DNA of 64,000 bases from Planctomonas deserti (GTDB lineage Bacteria > Actinomycetota > Actinomycetes > Actinomycetales > Microbacteriaceae): contig NZ_QANL01000005.1 of assembly GCF_003067705.1 (NCBI RefSeq), forward strand, positions 62,001-126,000. The letters are read 5' to 3'. The first letter of the stretch is position 1, and each line of letters begins with the position of its first letter. A program made the translations under genes and the position numbers. Below, one piece after another: positions 24,194 to 32,180 of this stretch. Below the pieces are notes generated by a model. That model made no database searches and had not been told where the DNA came from. It saw nothing but the letters and a program-made list of their open reading frames with translations.

Positions 24194-25234
24194 CTAGCTG
24201 TGCGCGTCCCTCGGCGGCGCCGTCGACTCGCGCGGCATCAGCCGGGTCGCGAGCTGGATGTGGTGCGACGGCGGCTCCTTGCCCTCCGACAGCGCGAGGA
24301 TCGTCTCGAGGGCCAGGCGTCCGATGCCGACGAGCGGCGCGCGCACCGAGGTGAGCTTCGGGGTCACCCACTCCGCCTGGGGGATGTCGTCGAAGCCGCC
24401 GACGGAGAGGTCGGCTGGCAGGGAGAGCCCCGCCCGCCGTGCGGCCTCCATGACGCCGAAGGCGATGGCGTCGTTCGCCGCCATGATGGCGGTCGGGCGG
24501 TCGGGCAGCGCGAGCAGTGCGGCGCCGGCCTCGACCCCGGCCTCGAAACTGTACGGGCCGTTGCGGCAGATCTCCGGCTCGACGGGGATCCCCGCCTTCT
24601 CGAGCGCGGAGCGGTACCCCCGGAACCGCTCGATAGTCGGGGTGGACTGCGTCGGTCCGCCGACCCAGCCGATACGGCGGTGACCCAGGTGGAGGAGGTG
24701 GTCCGCCATGGACCGGGCGCCGGTCCAGTCGGTCACGCTGATGCTCACGAGGTCGGCCTGGTGGTCGTCGGCGGGGTCGATGGTCAGGAAGGGCAGCTTC
24801 AGCCGGGTCGCCGTCTGGATGACCTCGGACGGCAGTGACGAGGTGACCGCGATCACCCCGACGGAGGTGGAGTTCTCGTGCACCCACGCGCGGGCGGCCT
24901 TGCGGGAGGGGTCGGCGAAGCCCGGCGGCGTCAGCTGCACGTTCACGTCGATCTCGGCGGCGGCGGCCGCGCCGATCATGCCCTCGAGGATCAGGGACGC
25001 GTACTGCGACGTGACCGAGTCGAACAGTGCCGTCACCCGGCGGTGCCCGGCGGCGGACGGCCGGATTCCGCGGGCCTGGTAGCCCTCCTGATCGAGCACG
25101 CGGAGCACCCGTTCCCGGGTCTCGGTGGAGACGTCGGCCCGGCCGTTCAGCACCTTGGACGCGGTGGCCTGGGAGACACCGGCGCGCTGCGCCACCTGTT
25201 TCAGGGTCGGTCGGGAGGTGTTGGGGATGGTCAT
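24194..25234 (-). CDS. LacI-family transcriptional regulator
   Basis: A 346-residue regulator. The LacI helix-turn-helix is TLKQVAQRAGVSQATASKVLN at the N-terminus, followed by a hinge and a periplasmic-binding-protein-like sensor domain (DPADD, PTAIMAANDAIAFG, GFDDIPQAEWVTP). ATG at 25234 has AAAGG 6 nt upstream; longer frames lack support. It sits at the divergence point of two importer operons, and operator-like palindromes occur in its own leader and before at least five other units in the locus. It is therefore the likely repressor of the whole polysaccharide/pentose regulon, released by an imported or derived sugar. Confidence 0.9.
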   Translation of the reverse strand: MTIPNTSRPTLKQVAQRAGVSQATASKVLNGRADVSTETRERVLRVLDQEGYQARGIRPSAAGHRRVTALFDSVTSQYASLILEGMIGAAAAAEIDVNVQLTPPGFADPSRKAARAWVHENSTSVGVIAVTSSLPSEVIQTATRLKLPFLTIDPADDHQADLVSISVTDWTGARSMADHLLHLGHRRIGWVGGPTQSTPTIERFRGYRSALEKAGIPVEPEICRNGPYSFEAGVEAGAALLALPDRPTAIMAANDAIAFGVMEAARRAGLSLPADLSVGGFDDIPQAEWVTPKLTSVRAPLVGIGRLALETILALSEGKEPPSHHIQLATRLMPRESTAPPRDAHS

Positions 25235-25245
25235 CTGGCGCCTTT

Positions 25246-25256
25246 CGAAACTTTCG
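25246..25256. promoter_or_regulatory. Operator-like palindrome in lacI leader
   Basis: CGAAACTTTCG, flanked by TTT and GG, ends directly before the lacI ribosome site on the minus strand. This position suits autorepression. It is the 11-bp version of the palindrome seen at 20006, 24168, 33985, 35138 and 37585. Confidence 0.6.
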
Positions 25257-25387
25257 GGAGCACTCACACTAGGGGAATCCAGGCCGATCCCGCCTCCTTC
25301 CACGCGGTTTCGGCGCGCAAGGAAGCCCACCCGGTGTGTTGAGAGCCGTCATTTCGTCTGTTACCGTGACCCGGCGGCCCACTTTCC

Positions 25388-25427
25388 CCGAAATGTTTTT
25401 GGGTGATCCTGAAAAGTTCCGTAGCAT
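25388..25427 (+). promoter_or_regulatory. Promoter with degenerate operators before 25462 importer
   Basis: TTGGGT (25399-25404) and TAGCAT (25422-25427) are spaced 17 bp. Two imperfect operator-like sequences overlap them: CCGAAATGTTTTTGG (25388-25402) and TGAAAAGTTCCG (25410-25421). The binding-protein ATG is 35 bp downstream. Confidence 0.5.
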
Positions 25428-25461
25428 CAAGAAGCAATCTCAACGTAGAGAGGAGTGGGCG

Positions 25462-26784
25462 ATGACGCTCACCAAGAAACGACGGGCGATTCCCCTTACG
25501 CTCGCCGCCGTGTCGGCGCTTGTTCTCACGGCGTGCGGCTCGAGCGGTCCCGGTTCCGCCGGCGGGGGCGGTGGAGGCGGCGGAAGCGACACCGCCTCGG
25601 CCTGGGCGCTCACCGGCGGCGTGCACGAGGTCATGTGGGACGAGTCGTTCAAGACGTGGAACGAGGAGAACGCCGACGCGAAGGTCGACGTCCAGTGGTT
25701 CGCGAACGACGCGTACAAGGAGAAGATCCGCACCTCGATGGGCGCGGGCACCGGCCCGTCGCTCGTCTTCAGCTGGGGCGGCGGTCCGCTGCGCGACTAC
25801 GTCGACTCCGACAAGGTCGTCGACCTCACCGAGGGGGCGGCTGACCTGGTCGACCGTGTCTTCCCCTCGGTGGCGGAGGGCGGCATGGTCGACGGCAAGG
25901 TCTACGCGGTGCCGAACTCGCAGACCCAGCCCGAGCTCGTCTACTACAACAAGGACCTGTTCGACCAGGTAGGCGCAGAGGTGCCCACGACCTGGAGCGA
26001 GGTGATGGACCTCATCCCCAAGTTCAAGGAGGCCGGGGTCGCGCCGTTCGCGGTGGCCGGGGCGTCGAAGTGGCCCGAGCTGATCTGGCTGCAGTACATG
26101 ACCGACCGCGTCGGCGGTCCGGAGGCGTTCGGCAAGGTCATGGCCCAGGAGCCCGACTCCTGGTCCGACCCGGCGTTCGTCGAGGCGCTCACCAAGATCC
26201 AGGACCTCGTGAAGGCGGGCGGCTTCCAGGAGGGCTTCGGCAGCACCGTCGCCGACACGCGTGCCGACGCGGCGCTCGTGCACACCGGCAAGGCCGCCAT
26301 GCTGCTGCAGGGCAGCTGGGTCTTCTCGAGCTTTGCCCAGGACGCCCCCGAGATGGTCGAGAACGACCGCATCGGCTTCTTCCCGTTCCCCGCGGTGGAG
26401 GGCGGCAAGGGCGACCCCGCGAACGTCGTGGGTAACCCGTCCAACTACTGGTCGCTGAACTCCAACGCCTCCGAGGAGGTCCAGGAGCAGATGACCACGT
26501 ACCTGAACGAGTACGTGTTCAACGAGCAGTACACCACCACCCTGCTCGACGGCGGCGGCGTGCCCCCGGTGGTCGGCATCGAGGAGCGGCTCGCCGACAC
26601 CGAGCACGGCGACTTCCTGACGTTCGCCTACAGCCTCGTCGAGGACGCGCCGAGCTTCACGCTCTCCTGGGACCAGGCGCTGCCCGCCGCTCAGGCGCAG
26701 GAGCTGCTGACGAACATCGACCGGATCTTCCTGCTCGAGATCACGCCGGAAGAGTTCGTCGCCAACATGAACGCGACCCTCTAG
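25462..26784 (+). CDS. Sugar ABC transporter substrate-binding lipoprotein
   Basis: A 440-residue binding protein. The signal peptide ends with lipobox LTAC, a glycine-rich spacer follows, and the mature family-1 binding domain includes FSWGGGPL, VYAVPNSQTQPELVYYNKDLF and GAVAG-type motifs near GVAPFAVAG. ATG at 25462 has AGGAG 6 nt upstream. It serves the two downstream permeases and probably recognises a different sugar from the 22501 protein, to which it is only distantly similar. Confidence 0.9.
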   Translation: MTLTKKRRAIPLTLAAVSALVLTACGSSGPGSAGGGGGGGGSDTASAWALTGGVHEVMWDESFKTWNEENADAKVDVQWFANDAYKEKIRTSMGAGTGPSLVFSWGGGPLRDYVDSDKVVDLTEGAADLVDRVFPSVAEGGMVDGKVYAVPNSQTQPELVYYNKDLFDQVGAEVPTTWSEVMDLIPKFKEAGVAPFAVAGASKWPELIWLQYMTDRVGGPEAFGKVMAQEPDSWSDPAFVEALTKIQDLVKAGGFQEGFGSTVADTRADAALVHTGKAAMLLQGSWVFSSFAQDAPEMVENDRIGFFPFPAVEGGKGDPANVVGNPSNYWSLNSNASEEVQEQMTTYLNEYVFNEQYTTTLLDGGGVPPVVGIEERLADTEHGDFLTFAYSLVEDAPSFTLSWDQALPAAQAQELLTNIDRIFLLEITPEEFVANMNATL

Positions 26785-26788
26785 CCGG

Positions 26789-27811
26789 ATGTCCATCGAC
26801 ACGAAGGGTGCCGGTGCCGCGGACGACCGCGGCACCGGCACCACCGGAACGCTGGTCGCGGCGCCGTCGCGCACGCTGTCGGCGGGACTCGGCGCGCGAG
26901 GGGTCGTCTCGCCCCGCGGCGACGCCGGCAGGAACCGCGGCTTCAGCCGGGGGCCGTCCTTCTGGATGGCGGTGCCGGCGCTGGCATTCTTCGCGGTGTT
27001 CGCGATCCTCCCGCTGTTCGGCGTCGTGATCCTGAGCTTCATGTCCTGGGACGGCCTCGGCACCCCGCAGTGGACCGGCCTCGACAACTGGACCCGGACC
27101 CTCGCGGCGCCCGACACGGCGCGCGCCGCGTGGCTGAGCCTGGTGCTCATGGTGCTGACCTGGGCCATCCAGGCGCCCCTCAGCCTGCTGATCGGCGTGT
27201 TCATCGCGGGTCAGCAGCGGTATCGCTCGTTCCTGTCGCTGCTGTACTTCCTCCCGCTCGTCCTGTCGGCGGCGGCCACGGCGATCGCCTTCAAGTCGCT
27301 GCTCGACCCGAACTTCGGGATGGGGGCATCGCTCGGCGTCGACGTCCTGAGCCAGGACTGGCTCGGGAACCCGAACCTCGCGTTCGCCGTCGTGCTGTTC
27401 GTGATCGCGTGGTCCTTCGTGCCGTTCCACAGCCTGCTGTATCAGGCGGGCGTGCGGCAGATCCCGCGCATGTTCTATGAGGCGGCGATGATCGACGGCG
27501 CCTCCGGGTGGAAGCAGTTCTGGATGATCACCATCCCGCAGCTGCGCTACACGATGGTGACGTCGTCGACCCTCATGCTCGTCGGCTCGCTCACGTACTT
27601 CGACCTGATCTACGTGCTCACCGCGGGCGGTCCCGGCACGGCGACGCGCATCCTGCCCCTGGACATGTACCTGGTCGGCTTCCGCAGCTTCGACATGGGC
27701 CGGGCGAGCGTCATCGCCGTGATCCTGGTGGCCGTGGGGCTCGGGCTGTCGCTCGCGCTGAACCGGATGAGCGGGGCCAACCGCATGGAGAGCCAGATGG
27801 AGGGCGCATGA
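26789..27811 (+). CDS. Sugar ABC transporter permease (MalF type)
   Basis: A 340-residue permease with an unusually long, Gly/Ala/Thr-rich cytoplasmic N-terminus of ~60 residues, six membrane helices and the coupling loop EAAMIDGASGWKQFWMITIP. It starts 4 bp after the binding-protein stop with no ribosome site of its own and overlaps the next permease by 4 nt (ATGA), so the three genes are translationally coupled. Confidence 0.9.
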   Translation: MSIDTKGAGAADDRGTGTTGTLVAAPSRTLSAGLGARGVVSPRGDAGRNRGFSRGPSFWMAVPALAFFAVFAILPLFGVVILSFMSWDGLGTPQWTGLDNWTRTLAAPDTARAAWLSLVLMVLTWAIQAPLSLLIGVFIAGQQRYRSFLSLLYFLPLVLSAAATAIAFKSLLDPNFGMGASLGVDVLSQDWLGNPNLAFAVVLFVIAWSFVPFHSLLYQAGVRQIPRMFYEAAMIDGASGWKQFWMITIPQLRYTMVTSSTLMLVGSLTYFDLIYVLTAGGPGTATRILPLDMYLVGFRSFDMGRASVIAVILVAVGLGLSLALNRMSGANRMESQMEGA

Positions 27812-28635
27812 CCGCCGTACGCACGCGCCCCAACATACTGGGCGGCTTCTTCGGCTGGGTGTGGCTGGCCGTCATCATCCTGCCGATCTACTACGTGGTG
27901 CTCACGAGCCTGCGGAAGCAGTCGTCCTTCTACCAGGAGAACCCGCTCCTCCCGCCCTCGGAGCCGACCCTCGAGTCGTACGCCACGGTGCTCCAGAACG
28001 AGTTCCTGCTCTACTTCACGAACAGCGTGATCGTGTCGGTGACCACCGTCGCGGTGGTGCTGGTGATCTGCGTGATGGCGGCGTACTACATCGTGCGCAG
28101 CCGGACCAGGCTGGCGGGGCGGTCGTTCTCGCTCATCCTGCTCGGCCTCGCGATCCCGCTGCAGGCGACGATCATCCCGATCTACTACATGATCACGAGG
28201 CTGCGGCTGTACGACACCCTGATCGCGCTGATCCTGCCCTCGATCGCGTTCGCGGTGCCCATCACCGTGCTCATCCTCGTCAACTTCCTCCGCGACATCC
28301 CGGGCGAGCTGTTCGAGTCGATGCGCATGGACGGTGCGAGCGACTGGCGGATGCTGCGGAGCCTCGTAGTGCCGCTGGCGAAGCCGGCGATCGTCACGGT
28401 CGCGATCTACGACGCGCTCAACGTGTGGAACAGCTTCCTGTTCCCGCTCGTGCTCACCCAGAGCGCGAACACCCGCACGCTGCCGCTGTCGCTGTGGACC
28501 TATCAGGGCGAGTTCCAGGTCAACATCCCCGCCGTGCTGGCGGCCGTGACCCTGTCCGCGCTGCCGATCGTCGTGCTGTACGTCGTGGGGCGCCGGCAGC
28601 TGATCAGCGGCCTCACGGCCGGCTTCGGCAAGTAA
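27808..28635 (+). CDS. Sugar ABC transporter permease (MalG type)
   Basis: A 275-residue permease with six membrane segments and the EAA-type loop ESMRMDGASDWRMLRSLVVP. ATG at 27808 overlaps the stop of the previous permease. It completes the second importer; again no ATPase accompanies it. A very strong hairpin terminator follows at 28667-28708. Confidence 0.9.
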   Translation: MTAVRTRPNILGGFFGWVWLAVIILPIYYVVLTSLRKQSSFYQENPLLPPSEPTLESYATVLQNEFLLYFTNSVIVSVTTVAVVLVICVMAAYYIVRSRTRLAGRSFSLILLGLAIPLQATIIPIYYMITRLRLYDTLIALILPSIAFAVPITVLILVNFLRDIPGELFESMRMDGASDWRMLRSLVVPLAKPAIVTVAIYDALNVWNSFLFPLVLTQSANTRTLPLSLWTYQGEFQVNIPAVLAAVTLSALPIVVLYVVGRRQLISGLTAGFGK

Positions 28636-28666
28636 CCGACGCGGCAGGCCACCGGCCGCCGCAGAG

Positions 28667-28708
28667 ACGAAGCGCCCGAGCTCCTGGGAAGGAGCTCGGG
28701 CGCTTCGT
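28667..28708. terminator. 18-bp perfect bidirectional terminator
   Basis: ACGAAGCGCCCGAGCTCC (28667-28684) and its exact complement (28691-28708) enclose TGGGAA. It lies between the convergent importer operon and the aldehyde dehydrogenase gene and should stop both transcripts. Confidence 0.9.
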
Positions 28709-28736
28709 CGTGGGCGATCGCTTCCCGCGGTTCGTT

Positions 28737-30185
28737 CTAGGGGAGCTCGATGCGGCCGTCGACCCTGCGCGGGATCCGCAGCGGGTTCTCGTCGCGCAGC
28801 GCCTCGGGGAGCACGGACGCCGGGGCGCTCTGGTACGCCACCGGGCGCTGGAAGCGACGGGCAGCGGTCGCGCCGACCGAGGTGAACAGGGAGGTCGTGG
28901 CCGGCCATGGCCCGCCGTGGTGTTGCGCCCAGTTTACGGCCACTCCGGTGGGCCAACCGTCGAACAGCACCCGTCCGGCCCGCCCCCGCAGCACCGCAAC
29001 GAGGGCCGACAGGTCCTCGTCGGGCTGACCGTGGATCGTCGCGGTGAGGCTGCCTGGCACCACACGCAGGGCGTCGAGCAGCTCGTCCTCCGAGTCGTAG
29101 GAGACCAGAAGCGTCGCGGGACCGAAGCACTCCTCGAGCAGCGTCTCCGGGCGCTCGGCGACCGCGGCCGCCGTCGTCCCGAGCACGACGGGGGTGGCGC
29201 CGGCCGTGACGTCCTCCTGCTGCACCTCGCCGGCGAGCACCTCGACGGCGGGGTCGGACGCGATCGCCGCGACGCCCGCGGGGAACGCCTCGGCGATCCG
29301 GTCGGTCAGCAGCTTCCCGCCGCTTGCGCCGGATGCGGCCTCGGCGACCGCGGCCTCGAAGCCCGCGCCCGCGGGCACGAACACGACGCCCGGCTTAGTG
29401 CAGAACTGGCCGGCGCCGAGCGTGAACGACGCCGTGAGCCCGGTCGCCAGCTCCGCCCCGCGGGCGGCGACCGCGGACGCCGTGAGGACCACGGGATTGA
29501 TGCTGCCGAGCTCGCCGTAGAACGGGATCGGGTCCGGGCGCGACACGGCGAGGTCGAACAGCGCGCGACCGCCCGACACCGAGCCCGTGAACCCCACGGC
29601 CTGGATGACCGGGTCGGCGACGAGCGCCTGCCCGACCTCGCGGCCCGTGACGAGGGCGAAGATGCCCTTCGGGGCGCCCGCCCGCTCGAGCGCCTCGAGC
29701 ATCAGCTCCGCCGTGCGCTCGGAGAGCTTCAAGTGGCCGGAGTGCGCCTTGACGATCACCGGGCACCCCACGGCGAGCGCGGAGGAGGTGTCGCCGCCTG
29801 CCACCGAGAACGCGAACGGGAAGTTCGACGCGGAGAAGACCGCGACGGGCCCGATCGGGTGCAGGATGCGGCGCAGGTCGGGGCGCGGCGGGGTGGCGGT
29901 GGGAACGGCGTGGTCGATCACGGCCTCGAGGTACGAGCCCTCCGTGATCACGTCCGCGAACAACCGGAGCTGGCCCGTCGTGCGCGCGACCTCGCCCTGG
30001 AGCCGCGTTGCGCCCAGGTGGGTCTCCTCGTCCGCGATCCGCACGAGCTCGTCGGAGTGCGCGTCGAGGGAGTCGGCGACGGCCCGCAGCCATCCCGCGC
30101 GCACGGTGTCGCTCGCGCTCGCGACGGCGTGCTCCGCCGCCCGGGCCGCCGCGGTGATCGCGGAGAGTTCTTCGAGAGTGGTCAT
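28737..30185 (-). CDS. Alpha-ketoglutarate semialdehyde dehydrogenase (2,5-dioxovalerate dehydrogenase)
   Basis: A 482-residue aldehyde dehydrogenase. The nucleophile Cys is in GAGQFCTKPG and the general-base Glu in FYGELGSINP; the latter motif and SNFPFAFSVAGGDT are typical of KGSADH-type enzymes, which oxidise 2,5-dioxopentanoate to 2-oxoglutarate with NAD(P). This is the last step of oxidative pentose and hexarate pathways. ATG at 30185 has GAGG 5 nt upstream and lies 5 bp after the SDR stop. Last gene of the dehydratase-ADH-SDR-ALDH operon. Confidence 0.85.
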   Translation of the reverse strand: MTTLEELSAITAAARAAEHAVASASDTVRAGWLRAVADSLDAHSDELVRIADEETHLGATRLQGEVARTTGQLRLFADVITEGSYLEAVIDHAVPTATPPRPDLRRILHPIGPVAVFSASNFPFAFSVAGGDTSSALAVGCPVIVKAHSGHLKLSERTAELMLEALERAGAPKGIFALVTGREVGQALVADPVIQAVGFTGSVSGGRALFDLAVSRPDPIPFYGELGSINPVVLTASAVAARGAELATGLTASFTLGAGQFCTKPGVVFVPAGAGFEAAVAEAASGASGGKLLTDRIAEAFPAGVAAIASDPAVEVLAGEVQQEDVTAGATPVVLGTTAAAVAERPETLLEECFGPATLLVSYDSEDELLDALRVVPGSLTATIHGQPDEDLSALVAVLRGRAGRVLFDGWPTGVAVNWAQHHGGPWPATTSLFTSVGATAARRFQRPVAYQSAPASVLPEALRDENPLRIPRRVDGRIELP

Positions 30186-30190
30186 GGTCC

Positions 30191-30973
30191 TCACATCCAT
30201 CCGCCGTCGACGACCCAGAGCTGGGCCGTGCATGACCGGGAGTCGTCCGCGGCGAGCCAGAGCAGCATCCGCGCCACGTCCTCCGGGTAGAGCTTGTGCG
30301 GCAGGCACTGGTTGCGCTCGATGGAGGCCTCGGCCTCCGGCGTCACCCAGTGGGTCAGCTGCCGCTCCGTCATGACCCAGCCGGGGATGATGCAGTTCAC
30401 CCGGATGCCGAAGGGCCCGAGCTCGCGGGCGAGGGTGCGGGTCAGCCCCTCGATCCCCGCCTTCGCCGTGATGTACCCGGGCAGGTCGGTGAGGTCGATG
30501 TGGGCGCTGATGGAGCCGAGGTTGATGATCGACCCGCGGCCCGCGCTCCGCATCATGGGCACGACGGCCTGCGCCGCGAAGAAGTGGTGCCGGAGGTTGA
30601 CCGCCATGGCGTCGTCCCACAGGGCGAGGTCCATCTCCGCGACGGCGTGCCGGGTGTCGTTCGCGGCGTTGTTCACCAGCACGGTGATCGGCCCGAGCTC
30701 CTCGCCGGCGCGGCGGATGGCCTCCTGGACGGCGGGCACGTCCCGCACGTCGCACGGCAGGAACAGGGGCGCCGGGTGGCCGCGCTCGGCGATCTCGGCC
30801 GCGAGGGCCTCGCCCGCGTCGACCGCGATGTCGACGAACGCGACCCGCGCGCCCTGCGCGGCCAACTGTTCGACGAACTCGCGACCGAGGCCGGTGGCGC
30901 CACCGCTCACGAACGCGATCTGGCCCTCGAGGCTCGGGTACCGGGCATACCGGGTTTCCTGCGCGTTGCTCAC
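30191..30973 (-). CDS. SDR-family aldose dehydrogenase (XylB-like)
   Basis: A 260-residue classical SDR with GGATGLG nucleotide loop, NNAANDTRH, GSISAHIDL and YITAKAGIEG holding the YxxxK. The surrounding text (WDDAMAVNLRH, TLARELGPFGIRVN, LWLAADDSRSCT...DGGW) is strikingly like Caulobacter D-xylose dehydrogenase XylB, which oxidises D-xylose to xylonolactone with NAD. GTG at 30973 overlaps the ADH stop as GTGA. Substrate is inferred; L-arabinose or a related aldose is possible. Confidence 0.8.
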   Translation of the reverse strand: MSNAQETRYARYPSLEGQIAFVSGGATGLGREFVEQLAAQGARVAFVDIAVDAGEALAAEIAERGHPAPLFLPCDVRDVPAVQEAIRRAGEELGPITVLVNNAANDTRHAVAEMDLALWDDAMAVNLRHHFFAAQAVVPMMRSAGRGSIINLGSISAHIDLTDLPGYITAKAGIEGLTRTLARELGPFGIRVNCIIPGWVMTERQLTHWVTPEAEASIERNQCLPHKLYPEDVARMLLWLAADDSRSCTAQLWVVDGGWM

Positions 30974-32073
30974 GGGATCACCACCGCCCGGCCGACCGAC
31001 CCGGAGGCGAGCGCGTCGTACGCCTCGTTGACCTGCTCGAGCGGGTAGGTCGTGCCGATCAGCTCATCGAGCGGCAGCCGCCCGGCGAGGTAGAGGCCGA
31101 AGATCTTGGGAAGGTCGACGAGGGGGTTCGCCGAGCCGTAGAGGCTGCCGATCACGCGCTTCTGGCGCTGCACCAGGGCGTTGACCGGGATGGCGAAGGT
31201 CTCGCCGACGCGGCCGAGGCCGACGGCGACGAGCGTGCCCGCGGGCGCCAGGCAGTCGAACGCCTGCTGCAGGGTGGCCGGCCGCCCGATGGCCTCGATG
31301 GCCCACGTCACCCCGTCCGGGAGCAGTGCGAGCACCTGCTCGACCGTGTTCCCCGCGCTGGCGTCGATGGTGTGCGTCGCGCCGAGCCGTTCCGCGAGCT
31401 CGAGCTTCTCCGGGTCGACGTCGACGACGACGATCGGGTTCGCGCCGGCGAGGCGGGCCCCCATCACGCTCGAGAGGCCGACCCCGCCCGCGCCGAGCAC
31501 GAGGATCGACTCGCCCGCGCACTCGCCGATTGCGTTGAGCACGGCGCCGACGCCGGTGATCACGGCGCAGCCGGCGATCGCCGCGATCTCGGGCCGGACC
31601 CCGTCCGGGACCCGGACGACGGACGTCTCCGACACGACGACCCGCTCCGCGAAGCAGGAGACGCCGAGGAAGTGGTGCAGCTGCTCGCCCTCCCGGCTGA
31701 GCCGCGAGGTGCCGTCGAGCAGGCCGCCGGTCGCCGCCTGCCGCGGGCCGGACTGGCAGAGCACCGGATTGCCGGTGATGCAGGGGACGCACCGGCCGCA
31801 GCGCGGGCGCCACATCAGGGCGACCCGGTCGCCCACCGCGAGCGTGCCGGCGGTGTCCGGGCCGAGCTCCTCGACGATCCCGGCGCCCTCATGGCCGAGC
31901 ACCACCGGCAGCGGGCAGGTGATGTCGCCGGTCATGTAGTGGTAGTCGCTGTGGCAGATGCCCGACGCCTCGATCCGCACGACGATCTCGCCCGACCGCG
32001 GCGGAGCAAGGTCGACCTGCTCGATGGTGAGGGGGGTGCCGGGCGAACGCAGCACTGCGGCGCGCATGGACAT
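30970..32073 (-). CDS. Zinc-dependent alcohol dehydrogenase (class III-like)
   Basis: A 367-residue medium-chain dehydrogenase. Catalytic zinc ligands lie in SGICHSDYH, GHEGAG and a later Cys (GCAVITG region); the structural zinc lobe is CGRCVPCITGNPVLC. The Rossmann motif is GAGGVGLSS. Start ATG 32073 has GGAG 5 nt upstream. It overlaps the SDR gene by 4 nt. It could oxidise or reduce an alcohol or aldehyde made by the pathway (glycolaldehyde is one option), but substrate is not evident. Confidence 0.85.
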   Translation of the reverse strand: MSMRAAVLRSPGTPLTIEQVDLAPPRSGEIVVRIEASGICHSDYHYMTGDITCPLPVVLGHEGAGIVEELGPDTAGTLAVGDRVALMWRPRCGRCVPCITGNPVLCQSGPRQAATGGLLDGTSRLSREGEQLHHFLGVSCFAERVVVSETSVVRVPDGVRPEIAAIAGCAVITGVGAVLNAIGECAGESILVLGAGGVGLSSVMGARLAGANPIVVVDVDPEKLELAERLGATHTIDASAGNTVEQVLALLPDGVTWAIEAIGRPATLQQAFDCLAPAGTLVAVGLGRVGETFAIPVNALVQRQKRVIGSLYGSANPLVDLPKIFGLYLAGRLPLDELIGTTYPLEQVNEAYDALASGSVGRAVVIP

Positions 32074-32180
32074 GGTTTCTCCGTTGTCGTCGGTGAGGGC
32101 TTCGGTGCGGCCGCCGGGTGGCGCGGCGCGCATCCTTAGAGATTCGGGGCGGTCGGATCCAGTGAGGCCGGTTCGGGCGG

